Of a stretch of 64,000 nt of DNA, positions 44,262 to 52,140 are shown piece by piece. The position numbers and the translations under genes are program-made. Under the pieces are notes generated by a model. That model was given only the letters and a program-made list of their open reading frames with translations. It made no database searches and was not told the DNA's origin. The number at the start of each line of letters is the position of its first letter. Positions within the stretch are counted from its first letter, which is position 1. Source of the DNA: Roseivivax marinus (GTDB lineage: Bacteria; Pseudomonadota; Alphaproteobacteria; Rhodobacterales; Rhodobacteraceae); assembly GCF_900109705.1 (NCBI RefSeq), contig NZ_FOAI01000016.1, positions 1 to 64,000 on the forward strand. Reading direction: 5' to 3'.

Positions 44262-44836
44262 GTCTGCCTCCAGACCGGCAGCCCCGCGGCCGCCAGAAGA
44301 TGCGCGGTCTCGGCCAGCGGAAGGCCCACGACCGCGGTGAACGATCCCGAGATCCACGGCACCAGCGCCCCGGCGGGCCCCTGTATGCCGTAGCCCCCGG
44401 CCTTGCCATGCCAGTCGCCGGTGGCGAGGTAGCCGCGCATTTCCTCGGTCGAAAGCCGCTTCATGCGGACCTTCGTGACGACGTCACGCTCCCACATCCG
44501 GTCGCCGCGGCGCACCGCCACGGCGGTGACAACCTGATGACGCCGCCCGGACAAAGCGCGCAGAAACTCCGCGGCCTCCTCCTCGTCCGCAGGCTTGCCA
44601 AGAATGCGACGGCCGAGCGCGACGGTCGTGTCGGCGGACAGCACCACCTCGTCATCACCCTCCGTGTGGACGGCCTGTGCCTTTTCGCGTGCCATTCGGA
44701 CGCAGTAGGGCCGCGGCAGCTCACCTTTGGCGGGAGACTCGTCGATATCGGGGGGCCGGATGTCGTGCGCATCCAGCCCGAGCTGAGCAATCAGCTCGCG
44801 CCGGCGCGGCGACCCGGATCCGAGGATAAGCTTCAT
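44258..44836 (-). CDS. maf: Maf family nucleoside triphosphate pyrophosphatase
   Basis: The 192-residue protein begins [20 protein letters not shown], the Maf motif, followed by [18 protein letters not shown] and [14 protein letters not shown]. Maf proteins hydrolyse abnormal or canonical nucleoside triphosphates in housecleaning or septum control. It lies 61 bases after infA and overlaps the RNase gene by 4 bases. Length is normal. Confidence 0.94.
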   Translation of the reverse strand: MKLILGSGSPRRRELIAQLGLDAHDIRPPDIDESPAKGELPRPYCVRMAREKAQAVHTEGDDEVVLSADTTVALGRRILGKPADEEEAAEFLRALSGRRHQVVTAVAVRRGDRMWERDVVTKVRMKRLSTEEMRGYLATGDWHGKAGGYGIQGPAGALVPWISGSFTAVVGLPLAETAHLLAAAGLPVWRQT

Positions 44837-44858
44837 ACGTGGCCCCCGAACATGCGAA

Positions 44859-44876
44859 CGGGGCCCGAAGGCCCCG
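44859..44876 (-). promoter_or_regulatory. Hairpin between infA and maf
   Basis: A 7-bp perfect stem, CGGGGCC and GGCCCCG, with a 4-base loop lies between infA and maf. No T-run follows on the minus strand. It may lower readthrough so that infA is made in excess of maf, or mark an RNA 3' end. Confidence 0.45.
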
Positions 44877-44897
44877 GCGCGCCCGCGGTGGTGCGGG

Positions 44898-45116
44898 TCA
44901 CTTGAAGCGGTAGTTGATGCGGCCCTTGGTCAGGTCGTAGGGCGTCATCTCGACCTGCACCTTGTCGCCCGCGAGGACACGGATGCGATTCTTCCGCATC
45001 TTGCCTGCCGTGTGCGCGATGATCTCATGGCCGTTTTCAAGCTCGACCCGGAACGTCGCGTTGGGCAGGAGTTCCTTCACGACACCGGGAAATTCGAGCG
45101 TATCTTCCTTGGCCAT
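44898..45116 (-). CDS. infA: Translation initiation factor IF-1
   Basis: The 72-residue protein begins [20 protein letters not shown] and ends [10 protein letters not shown], a complete IF-1 with its single OB fold. It binds the ribosomal A site during initiation. It is followed by maf, the RNase gene, yacG and the PLP enzyme, a conserved alphaproteobacterial order. A nitrilase-like gene lies 100 bases upstream in place of the LMW phosphatase that is the usual neighbour. Confidence 0.98.
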   Translation of the reverse strand: MAKEDTLEFPGVVKELLPNATFRVELENGHEIIAHTAGKMRKNRIRVLAGDKVQVEMTPYDLTKGRINYRFK

Positions 45117-45216
45117 GGTCTCTCCTGGATTGCGTAAAGAGGGCGCATGCGCTGCACGTCCCTCCAGATGGGCCTTAATTGTCCCAAACGCGGCGATTTT
45201 CAAGCCCAAACCGCGT

Positions 45217-46101
45217 TCAGGCCAGAGGAACCACCTGCGGCGCGCCCGCGCGGGGGCCCTGTTCGTCCCAATGAAGGCGGTTCAACACCACCCCGTCGGC
45301 GCGCACGTGGGCGACTTTGGCGGTATCGACCTCTGCATAGGTCCAGCCGGGGGCGTCGATCTCGCCCTCCGCGAGCACGCCGGTGGGCGGAAAACCCGTG
45401 TCGGGCGGACCAAAGACGCCCCCCGCGCCACAATTCGTGTCCACGGCGTAGGACCACGGCGCATCCCCGGTTGTGGAGGACATCACCGAGATGCACTGCG
45501 ATTCGAGCGCGCGCGCCATCGCGCCGATCCGCACGCGCCAGTAGCCTGCGAGCTTCTCGGTGCAGGACGGCACCAGCAGAAGATCGGCCGAGGCCAGCGC
45601 CCGCCCGAGCAGCGGAAACTCCGAATCATAGCAGATCAGGATGGCGATTCGGCCCAGCGCAGTGTCGAAGAGCCGCAGCGGCCCACCCGGAACGACGCCC
45701 CATTCCTCGCGCTCGAAGCGGGTCATGATCTGCTTGTCCTGAACACCGACGGTGCCCGAGGGCGTCATCAACCGCGCGCGGTTCACGGGGCGGGGGCCGA
45801 GGGCCGGGTCGAAGACAGGGGCCGAGGCCGCGACGATATGGACGCCGTGGTCCTGCGCGAGGCGCAGGTGGAGGGCATCGGCGTCGGGGATCCGTTCGGA
45901 CACGGCGCCGAGTGACGCCTCGAGGTCGCCCGCGACATCGAGCCCGGCGAGCGTCGCCAGCTCCATCGCGCCGTATTCGGGAAAGACCAGCAGGTCCGCA
46001 CCCTGTCCGGCCGCCTCGGACACCCAGTCGGTGATCTTGGTCTCGTAGTCCGACCAGGTGTCGAAAACGTCCATCGGATATGCGGCCGTGGCGATCTTCA
46101 T
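45217..46101 (-). CDS. Carbon-nitrogen hydrolase (nitrilase superfamily)
   Basis: The 294-residue enzyme has the Glu-Lys-Cys triad of the family: [12 protein letters not shown] (Glu near 42), [10 protein letters not shown] (Lys) and [12 protein letters not shown] (Cys). It would hydrolyse an amide, nitrile or carbamoyl bond; the substrate is not evident. ATG 46101 precedes the family N-terminus [10 protein letters not shown]. It is the first of the accessory genes between the LMW phosphatase and infA, and it is bounded upstream by two AT-rich palindromes. Confidence 0.87.
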   Translation of the reverse strand: MKIATAAYPMDVFDTWSDYETKITDWVSEAAGQGADLLVFPEYGAMELATLAGLDVAGDLEASLGAVSERIPDADALHLRLAQDHGVHIVAASAPVFDPALGPRPVNRARLMTPSGTVGVQDKQIMTRFEREEWGVVPGGPLRLFDTALGRIAILICYDSEFPLLGRALASADLLLVPSCTEKLAGYWRVRIGAMARALESQCISVMSSTTGDAPWSYAVDTNCGAGGVFGPPDTGFPPTGVLAEGEIDAPGWTYAEVDTAKVAHVRADGVVLNRLHWDEQGPRAGAPQVVPLA

Positions 46102-46142
46102 GCGCGTCCTCCGTCTGCCTGCCGCCCCGCTGGTCGGGGCGT

Positions 46143-46166
46143 CCAAAACCTTAGTTAAGATTTTGG
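46143..46166. repeat. Imperfect AT-rich palindrome, copy 1
   Basis: The left half CCAAAACCTTAG and right half TTAAGATTTTGG are reverse complements apart from two mismatches. It resembles the perfect palindrome 49 bases to its right (centre to centre) and is probably a degenerate second copy of the same element. Confidence 0.7.
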
Positions 46167-46189
46167 TGCCCCGTCGCGCGACCCCCGGC

Positions 46190-46217
46190 GCGCAAAATCT
46201 TAATTAAGATTTTGCGC
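46190..46217. repeat. Perfect 28-bp AT-rich palindrome, copy 2
   Basis: The core AAAATCTTAATTAAGATTTT (46194-46213) is flanked by GCGC on both sides, giving a perfect 28-base palindrome in a very G/C-rich genome. It can be a protein binding site or a 12-14-bp hairpin in RNA. It lies 9 bases after the stop of the GNAT gene and between it and the nitrilase-like gene. Confidence 0.9.
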
Positions 46218-46225
46218 CGCCCAAC

Positions 46226-46807
46226 TCAGATCTCCCGGATCCAGAATTGGAGCGGGTGCTCGGTTTCGGTTTCGCGATCCACGTCCTTCCACGAGAACTG
46301 CGCCACGACCCCCGGCAGCGGCTCGTAGCCACGCTTCCGCCAGAAACCGTTCAGCGGGACGTAGTTCGCCGGCCGGAGCGGGTGATCCTCCGGGCGCTGC
46401 ACGCTGCAGAAACACGCGTAGCTGCGTCCCAGCCGGCGGGCGTGCTCTTCGCGCCGGTCGAAGAAGGCGTGCCCGATGCCGCGGCCCCGATACTCGGGCA
46501 GCAGCACCGATTCGGCGCAGTAGAAGATCGCGGACAGGTCGAGGCCCGTCTGCGCGAAGGGCGCGCGGAAATCGTCGGCGTGATGTTCCATTGGCGTGCC
46601 GGTGGCCGCGCCGACAAGCCGGTCGCCGTCGAAGGCGCCGACGACCACCGCATCATCGCTGTCCCGGTAAGTCTGGAGGTACGACCGCTCGTACTCCACC
46701 GATCCATCGTAGAGATAGGGGAAGGCGCGGAACACCTCGATCCGAAGCCGCGCCACGTCGTCCAGTGCGGCTTCGAGCGCATCACCTGTGAGGGTCTCGA
46801 CCCTCAC
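46226..46807 (-). CDS. GNAT family N-acetyltransferase
   Basis: The 193-residue protein has the acetyl-CoA loop VLLPEYRGRGIGHAFFDRRE and begins MRVETLTGDALEAAL when read from the GTG at 46807. That GTG overlaps the stop of the NTF2-like gene (GTGA), so the two are translationally coupled. The acceptor is unknown. Near the C-terminus GFWRKRGYEPLPGVVAQFSW is typical of larger GNAT enzymes. It is part of the accessory insert in this operon. Confidence 0.83.
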   Translation of the reverse strand: MRVETLTGDALEAALDDVARLRIEVFRAFPYLYDGSVEYERSYLQTYRDSDDAVVVGAFDGDRLVGAATGTPMEHHADDFRAPFAQTGLDLSAIFYCAESVLLPEYRGRGIGHAFFDRREEHARRLGRSYACFCSVQRPEDHPLRPANYVPLNGFWRKRGYEPLPGVVAQFSWKDVDRETETEHPLQFWIREI

Positions 46808-47202
46808 CGCGACACCTGTGCGATCCAGTCGGAGAGGTTGTAGTAGGTGACGACACGCGTGATCTTGCCGTCCGCCAGCGAGAAGAAAGAGCCCGCCGGC
46901 AGCCGGTAGCTCTGGCCGCGCGCCTCGGGCAGGCCCTCGTCGGTCTCGAGATAGGTCCCGTTCACCATGAATTCCGCCGCACCACGGGCGCCGTCCTCGG
47001 CGGAGAATACCACCATCTCGGTCAGCTTCTCGTCGTAGCACCGCGCCATGTGGTGGCAGAACGCGCGGAACTTCTCCTTGCCGATCCGAACATCACCCTC
47101 GTTCACGTGGTGCGCCACGTCATCGGACAGGCAGTCGATCATGCCGTCGATGTCTTTGCGGTTGAAAGCGTCGAAGTAGCGGTCGAGCGTGGCGGTGGTC
47201 AT
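46804..47202 (-). CDS. NTF2-like (SnoaL/ketosteroid isomerase fold) protein
   Basis: The 132-residue protein begins TATLDRYFDAFNRKDIDGMI, the usual first helix of the NTF2-like fold, and ends with a FFSLADGKITRVVTYYNL strand pair. Possible roles are an isomerase or a small-molecule binding protein; no catalytic residues can be named. ATG 47202 overlaps the phosphatase stop (ATGA). It is coupled with the GNAT gene downstream. Confidence 0.82.
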   Translation of the reverse strand: MTTATLDRYFDAFNRKDIDGMIDCLSDDVAHHVNEGDVRIGKEKFRAFCHHMARCYDEKLTEMVVFSAEDGARGAAEFMVNGTYLETDEGLPEARGQSYRLPAGSFFSLADGKITRVVTYYNLSDWIAQVSR

Positions 47203-47648
47203 CGGCGTCCCCATTTTCCCTTGAGATGGTCGTGTATCTGGTCCCGGGTCTGGCGGTAGGCGTTCAGCTTCTGCTCGCGGTCCTCGCCCAGCCCGGTGGG
47301 ATCCATGACGGGCCAGTACTCCACCGACAAGTGGAACAATCGGGTGAGGTCGAGCGCGTGGCGCTGCGCGGCGGGCGACATGGCGACGATCAGGTCGAAG
47401 CCCGACAGCGCCTCGCCCATGCCCTCCATCTCCTCGAAACTTCGTGTGCGGTGTCGCGCCAGTTCGACGCCGATCTCGGCGCAGGCCGCGATGGCGAAAC
47501 CGTCGATCTCGAGGTCGTTGAGCACACCCACGGACTGAACGTAGACGTCGTTGCCATAGAGCTTCTTCATGATGCCCTCGGCCATCGGCGACCGGACGGC
47601 GTTGTGGTCGCAGGCGAAGAGCACCGATTGCGGCAGCCGGTCTGGCAC
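47199..47648 (-). CDS. Low molecular weight protein-tyrosine phosphatase family protein
   Basis: The 149-residue protein begins SVLFACDHNAVRSPMAEG. Cysteine 13 and arginine 19 form the CX5R phosphate loop, and the late MDPTGLG has the general-acid aspartate. It belongs to the family that includes LMW phosphatases and arsenate reductases. It overlaps the NTF2-like gene by 4 bases and follows UPF0262 after 4 bases, so it is part of the core operon. Confidence 0.87.
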   Translation of the reverse strand: MPDRLPQSVLFACDHNAVRSPMAEGIMKKLYGNDVYVQSVGVLNDLEIDGFAIAACAEIGVELARHRTRSFEEMEGMGEALSGFDLIVAMSPAAQRHALDLTRLFHLSVEYWPVMDPTGLGEDREQKLNAYRQTRDQIHDHLKGKWGRR

Positions 47649-47652
47649 CGCC

Positions 47653-48132
47653 TCAGCCCCCGAAGTGCAGCACGCAGACCAGCGTGAAGAGCCGCCGCGC
47701 CGTGTCCTCGTCGATCTCGGCCTTGCCCTCGAGACGCTCGCGCAGGATGCGCGCGCCCTCGTCGTGAATGCCCCGCCGGGCCATGTCGATGGTCTCGATC
47801 TGGCTCGGCGGCAGGGTCTTCACCGCGTCGTAGTAGCTCTTGCAGATCGAGAAGTAGTCCTTGACCACCTGCCGGAAGGGCGACAGCGACAGGTGAAAGG
47901 CGGCGGCATGCTCGCCGCCCTCCGTGGCCACGTCGAAGACCAGACGCTTCTCGCGGATGGCGAGACCGACGGAATACGGCCCCTCCGGCACGGCGTGGCC
48001 GTTGCGTGGCGGCAGGGAAAAGCGATTCTGCTCCATGAGGTCGTACATCGCGACCCGCCGCTCCTGCTCGATCTCGGGCGTGGGCGGTGGGAGTGCTGCG
48101 TCGTCGAGGGCGATCTGGGCGATGTGACTCAT
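47653..48132 (-). CDS. UPF0262 family protein
   Basis: The 159-residue protein matches the alphaproteobacterial UPF0262 family: EIEQERRVAMYDLMEQNRF, GPYSVGLAIRE, HLSLSPFRQVVKDYF and the RRGIHDEGA segment. Function unknown. The position between hisD and the LMW phosphatase is the conserved one for this family. It lies 118 bases downstream of hisD. Confidence 0.93.
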   Translation of the reverse strand: MSHIAQIALDDAALPPPTPEIEQERRVAMYDLMEQNRFSLPPRNGHAVPEGPYSVGLAIREKRLVFDVATEGGEHAAAFHLSLSPFRQVVKDYFSICKSYYDAVKTLPPSQIETIDMARRGIHDEGARILRERLEGKAEIDEDTARRLFTLVCVLHFGG

Positions 48133-48250
48133 GGGCGTGCCTTCCGGGCGTCGATCCAGTGGATCCTAGCCGTGCACCGTGGGCGCCGCAATGCCGCAGT
48201 GCAGCATGAGCGTTTTTCGCGGCTGGAAACGCCTATGCGACGCCGCGCGC

Positions 48251-49558
48251 TCAGTCCTCGCGGTTCAGTTGCTCCAAGCGCGCCGTCACCGAAAGTCCAT
48301 GCGCCTGCAGGCTTTCGGCGTGTGCCAGCCGCTCGGCCGAGGGGCCGATGGCCTTGAGCGCCTCGGGCGTCATCTCGGCGAGCGTGGTACGCTTGAGGAA
48401 ATCCAAAACCGACAGACCAGACGAGAACCGTGCCGAGCGTGCGGTGGGCAGGACGTGGTTCGGGCCGCCCACGTAGTCGCCGATCGCCTCGGGCGTCCAG
48501 CGGCCAAGGAATATCGCGCCGGCGTGGCGGATGCGCTCGGACAGCGTTTTCGGGTCCTCGACGCAGAGCTCGAGATGCTCGGGTGCCACGCGGTCCGAGA
48601 GCCTGGCCGCCTCTTCCAGGTCGCGCACCGTGATGACGGCCCCGAAGTCGCGCCATGCCGCACCGGCGATCTTGCGTCGGTCGAGCGTCTCGAGCCGCGC
48701 CTCCACCGCGCGCGCCACCGCCTGCCCGAATTCGGGATCGGTGGTCAGCAGGATCGACTGCGCGCTTTCGTCGTGCTCGGCCTGGCTGAGCAGGTCCAGC
48801 GCCACCCAGTCGGGATCGTTGTCGCCGTCGGCGATCACGAGGATCTCGGATGGCCCCGCGATCATGTCGATGCCGACGCGCCCGAACACCCGCCGCTTGG
48901 CAGCGGCGACGTAGGCGTTCCCCGGCCCGGTGATCTTGTCCACCGCCGGGATGGTCTCGGTGCCGTAGGCCAGCGCGGCGATCGCCTGTGCCCCGCCCAC
49001 GCGGTAGATTTCGTCGACGCCCGACAACCGCGCAGCCAGCATGACCAGCGGGTTGATGACCCCATCCGGGGTCGGCACGCAGATGGCCAGCCGCTCGACG
49101 CCCGCCACCTTGGCCGGGATCGCGTTCATCAGAAGCGATGAGGGATACGAGGCAAGCCCGCCCGGCACGTAGAGCCCTGCCGCCGCCACCGGGGTGAAGC
49201 GCCAACCCAGTCGCGCGCCTTCGGGATCCGTCCACTCCACATCCTGCGGCATCTGGCGGACGTGGTAGGCGCGGATACGCTGCGCGGCGTGCTCCAACGC
49301 GGCACGGTCCTCGGGCGTGACCTTCGCGACCTCGGCATCGACCTCGGCGCGGCTCAGGGCAAGGCCCTCGGGCGACAGCTCCAGCCGGTCGAAGTGCGCG
49401 GTCAGCTCGCAAAGCGCCGCGTCACCGCGGGCGCGGACGTCTGCGATGATTTTGCCGACGGCATCATTCACGTCCTCGGACTCCTCGCGTTTGGCGCTGA
49501 GAAGCTTGACGAACTCCGCCTCGAAGTCGGCATCGCGCGTGTCGAGAAAGACGGGCAT
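48251..49558 (-). CDS. hisD: Histidinol dehydrogenase
   Basis: The 435-residue enzyme catalyses the last two steps of histidine synthesis, oxidising histidinol to histidine. It has GLYVPGGLASYPSSLLMN, KITGPGNAYVAAAKR and the GPSEILVIAD loop, and the zinc ligands lie in SQAEHDESAQ. ATG 49558 gives the family N-terminus MPVFLDTRDADF. Other his genes are elsewhere. It sits in the murA-DUF2948-hisD-UPF0262 order typical of alphaproteobacteria. Confidence 0.96.
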   Translation of the reverse strand: MPVFLDTRDADFEAEFVKLLSAKREESEDVNDAVGKIIADVRARGDAALCELTAHFDRLELSPEGLALSRAEVDAEVAKVTPEDRAALEHAAQRIRAYHVRQMPQDVEWTDPEGARLGWRFTPVAAAGLYVPGGLASYPSSLLMNAIPAKVAGVERLAICVPTPDGVINPLVMLAARLSGVDEIYRVGGAQAIAALAYGTETIPAVDKITGPGNAYVAAAKRRVFGRVGIDMIAGPSEILVIADGDNDPDWVALDLLSQAEHDESAQSILLTTDPEFGQAVARAVEARLETLDRRKIAGAAWRDFGAVITVRDLEEAARLSDRVAPEHLELCVEDPKTLSERIRHAGAIFLGRWTPEAIGDYVGGPNHVLPTARSARFSSGLSVLDFLKRTTLAEMTPEALKAIGPSAERLAHAESLQAHGLSVTARLEQLNRED

Positions 49559-49659
49559 GGATCGGTCCTTTCGGCTGACGGAGGCCTTATAGCGTCCGCG
49601 CACGGGGGCTCAAGCGGCGCACGGGGCACGCCGAGGCCGCCGCCGGCAATCGGAGAAGA

Positions 49660-50124
49660 TCAGTCTGGATGATGCGGGCGCTTGCCCGAGGGCGCGCGGT
49701 ACGGCCGCGTCACGTCCTTGAGCGAAACTTCCAGCGCCTCGACGCGCGCGCGGATCGCGCCGTCGCCCGCGAAGGTCAGTTCGACGTGGCCCGAGGCATC
49801 CTCGCCCGGCTCGAACGCGATCGACAGGATTTGCAGAACCGTGTCCGCGTCGCCGCGCTCCACGCCCTGGCTCTGGACGCCGAGGACGTGTTCGATGGCC
49901 AGGATCGACTGCACCCGCTCGACTTCGGCGCCGGTCTCTTCCTCGCGCCGGATGCGGTTGACGAGGAAGGCCAGCCGCCGGTCGGTGCGGTCCCACCGCA
50001 TCTCGGACGCCGGAAGGACCGAGTCCTGCACGAGCGCCGAGATCACCGAAAGATCGTCGGGGTCCATCGCCCCGAGATAAAGCGGCCGCGGTCCGGCGTC
50101 TTCGAAGCGCGCATCGTCGACCAT
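49660..50124 (-). CDS. DUF2948 family protein
   Basis: The 154-residue protein has RPLYLGAMDPDDLSVISALV near the start and DRRLAFLVNRIRREEE in the middle, and ends with a Pro/His tail; I recognise this as DUF2948. Function unknown, cytoplasmic. Its ATG at 50124 overlaps the murA stop codon (TGATG), so translation is coupled to murA. Confidence 0.88.
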   Translation of the reverse strand: MVDDARFEDAGPRPLYLGAMDPDDLSVISALVQDSVLPASEMRWDRTDRRLAFLVNRIRREEETGAEVERVQSILAIEHVLGVQSQGVERGDADTVLQILSIAFEPGEDASGHVELTFAGDGAIRARVEALEVSLKDVTRPYRAPSGKRPHHPD

Positions 50125-51392
50125 CAAGCCGCCACGCGTTCGATCTTGGCGCCGACGCCGGCAAGCTTCTCGACCACCTGCTCGTAGCCGCGGTCGAGGT
50201 GATAGACGCGATTTACCATGGTGTCGCCCTCGGCGGCGAGGCCCGCGAGGATCAGGGACACGCTTGCGCGCAGGTCGGTCGCCATCACGGGCGCCCCTTT
50301 CAGATTTTCCACGCCATGCACCTTGGCCGTGCCTCCCGATACGTCGATTCGCGCGCCCATCCGCATCAGCTCGGGCGCATGCATGAACCTGTTCTCGAAG
50401 ATCTTTTCTTCAAGGACCGACGTGCCTTCGGCCGTGCAGAGCAGCGCCATCATCTGCGCCTGCAGGTCGGTGGGGAAGCCGGGGTACGGCTCGGTGGTGA
50501 CGTCGACGGCCTGCACGCGGCCGTTTCGACGGGCGACCTTGAGACCGGATTCGGTTTCCTCGATGCTGATTCCGGCCGCCTCGAGCCGCTCGCAGAACGC
50601 TCCGACGAGATCGCGCCGTCCGCCGAGGCACTCGACCTCGCCGCCGCAGATCGCAGGCGCCAGCATGTAGGTGCCAAGCTCGATGCGGTCCGTGACCACG
50701 CGGTGGGTCGCACCGCCCAGGCGCTCGACACCCTCGACCGTGATCGTGTGGGTGCCCTCGCCCTCGATCTGCGCGCCCATCTTGCGCAGGCACTGGGCCA
50801 GGTCGACGATCTCGGGCTCGCGCGCGGCGTTCTCGATCACCGTCGTGCCACGTGCCAGCGTCGCCGCCATCAGCACGTTCTCGGTCGCGCCCACGGAAAC
50901 CAGCGGGAAGCGCACGCGCCCGCCCTTCAGACCGCCCGAGGGTGCCTTCGCGTGCACATAGCCGTCGCGCAGGTCCAGCTCGGCGCCCAGCGCCTCGAGC
51001 GCCTGAAGGTGCAGGTCCACGGGCCGCGCGCCGATGGCGCACCCGCCGGGCAACGACACCACGGCGTGTCCATCACGCGCCAGCATCGGACCGAGCACGA
51101 GGATCGAAGCGCGCATCTTGCGAACGATGTCGTAATCCGCGCGGTGATTGTCGAGCGCGTGGCTCGACATCGCCAGCACCTTGCCGTCCTGCAGCGCCGA
51201 AACCTCCGCGCCGAGAGACTGCAGCAGCTGCGCCATCGTCCGGATGTCCGACAGCCGCGGCGCGTTCAGAAGCGTCAGCGGCTCCTCGGTGAGAAGTGTC
51301 GCGGGCATCAGCGTAAGGCACGCGTTCTTGGCGCCCGCAATGGCGATGCGGCCCGAGAGGGGGCCGTTCCCGGTCACGACGATCGAATCCAT
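50124..51392 (-). CDS. murA: UDP-N-acetylglucosamine 1-carboxyvinyltransferase
   Basis: The 422-residue enzyme performs the first committed step of peptidoglycan synthesis, transferring enolpyruvate to UDP-GlcNAc. [10 protein letters not shown] is at residues 20-29. The catalytic cysteine 118 is in [13 protein letters not shown], so fosfomycin sensitivity is expected. It is downstream of a 48-residue frame by 1 base and upstream of DUF2948 with overlapping codons, heading the long minus-strand operon. Confidence 0.97.
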   Translation of the reverse strand: MDSIVVTGNGPLSGRIAIAGAKNACLTLMPATLLTEEPLTLLNAPRLSDIRTMAQLLQSLGAEVSALQDGKVLAMSSHALDNHRADYDIVRKMRASILVLGPMLARDGHAVVSLPGGCAIGARPVDLHLQALEALGAELDLRDGYVHAKAPSGGLKGGRVRFPLVSVGATENVLMAATLARGTTVIENAAREPEIVDLAQCLRKMGAQIEGEGTHTITVEGVERLGGATHRVVTDRIELGTYMLAPAICGGEVECLGGRRDLVGAFCERLEAAGISIEETESGLKVARRNGRVQAVDVTTEPYPGFPTDLQAQMMALLCTAEGTSVLEEKIFENRFMHAPELMRMGARIDVSGGTAKVHGVENLKGAPVMATDLRASVSLILAGLAAEGDTMVNRVYHLDRGYEQVVEKLAGVGAKIERVAA

Positions 51393-51393
51393 G

Positions 51394-51540
51394 TCAGCTG
51401 TCCCTGTCCTGCTCGTCCCCGTCGCCAGAACGCGCCTTTGCCTGCGCTTTTCTCTTCGCCAGATTGGACTTGAGCGCCGACTTGAGCCGGTCGCCACGGT
51501 CGTCCTTGGCGGGCGGTGGGGTGCCTCGTTTCTGCTCCAT
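51394..51540 (-). CDS. Small charged protein upstream of murA
   Basis: This 48-residue frame starts [17 protein letters not shown] and continues [20 protein letters not shown], followed by an acidic end ([10 protein letters not shown]). It is highly basic in the middle, has no cysteine or membrane helix, and ends one base before the murA start codon, which suggests a coupled gene. The ribosome binding site is weak. I believe similar short proteins occur before murA in relatives, but the match is from memory only. Confidence 0.5.
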   Translation of the reverse strand: MEQKRGTPPPAKDDRGDRLKSALKSNLAKRKAQAKARSGDGDEQDRDS

Positions 51541-51638
51541 GGACGCTCTCTACAGGAGGCGGGAAAATGCGTCCAGATTGCGCTTGCACCCCCGTCGCGA
51601 TGTGGTTAGAGAGCCGCCCACACCGCAAGGTGCCCGGC

Positions 51639-51713
<75 letters not shown>

Positions 51714-51760
51714 CCCTTCTCCGAGATAACGAGCGTTGACCGGCCTTTGTTGGCCGACCT

Positions 51761-51804
51761 TCCATTTTGCGACACCGCGTGGTCCATTTTGCGACACCGC
51801 GTGG
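51761..51804. repeat. Tandem duplication of a 22-bp unit
   Basis: The unit beginning TCCATTTTGCGACACCG occurs twice back to back (51761-51782 and 51783-51804) with no mismatch. It lies about 50 bases after tRNA-Thr. A recent slippage duplication or a pair of protein binding sites would both fit. Confidence 0.85.
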
Positions 51805-51987
51805 TGCCGTCCTGCCGCGGCGTTCCCAAAATGCTCACGGCGGACGGGACTTTCCTTTGCATCTCGCCACGCCGCCCTGCGTCGGCGTTGTTCCTTTGCC
51901 ACGCTCGTGAGCGTTTCGCCGCCTCTCGCCGGAACCAGCGCACGGGCCGCGCATTATCCTTTCACACCAGCGTGAAAGGAGCGCGCA

Positions 51988-52056
51988 ATGAACCGCATCA
52001 TCTATATCGTCGGCCTCGTGGTCATCGTAGTCGCCATCGTGGGCTTCGTTCTCTGA
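51988..52056 (+). CDS. 22-residue membrane microprotein
   Basis: ATG 51988 follows GAAAGGAGCGCGCA and opens a 22-codon frame, MNRIIYIVGLVVIVVAIVGF plus VL, that is a single uncharged membrane helix with a basic N-terminus. The start, the good ribosome binding site and the purely hydrophobic translation support a real gene. I recall near-identical short proteins in other Rhodobacterales. Function unknown; it would be missed by standard gene callers. Confidence 0.7.
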   Translation: MNRIIYIVGLVVIVVAIVGFVL

Positions 52057-52140
52057 AGCCAGGCGGTCGCCGGACCGGGCACCTTGCCCGGTCCGCGCCC
52101 CACCTGCTAGACGGGCGCGTCTGACAGGTCGGAGCGGGAC

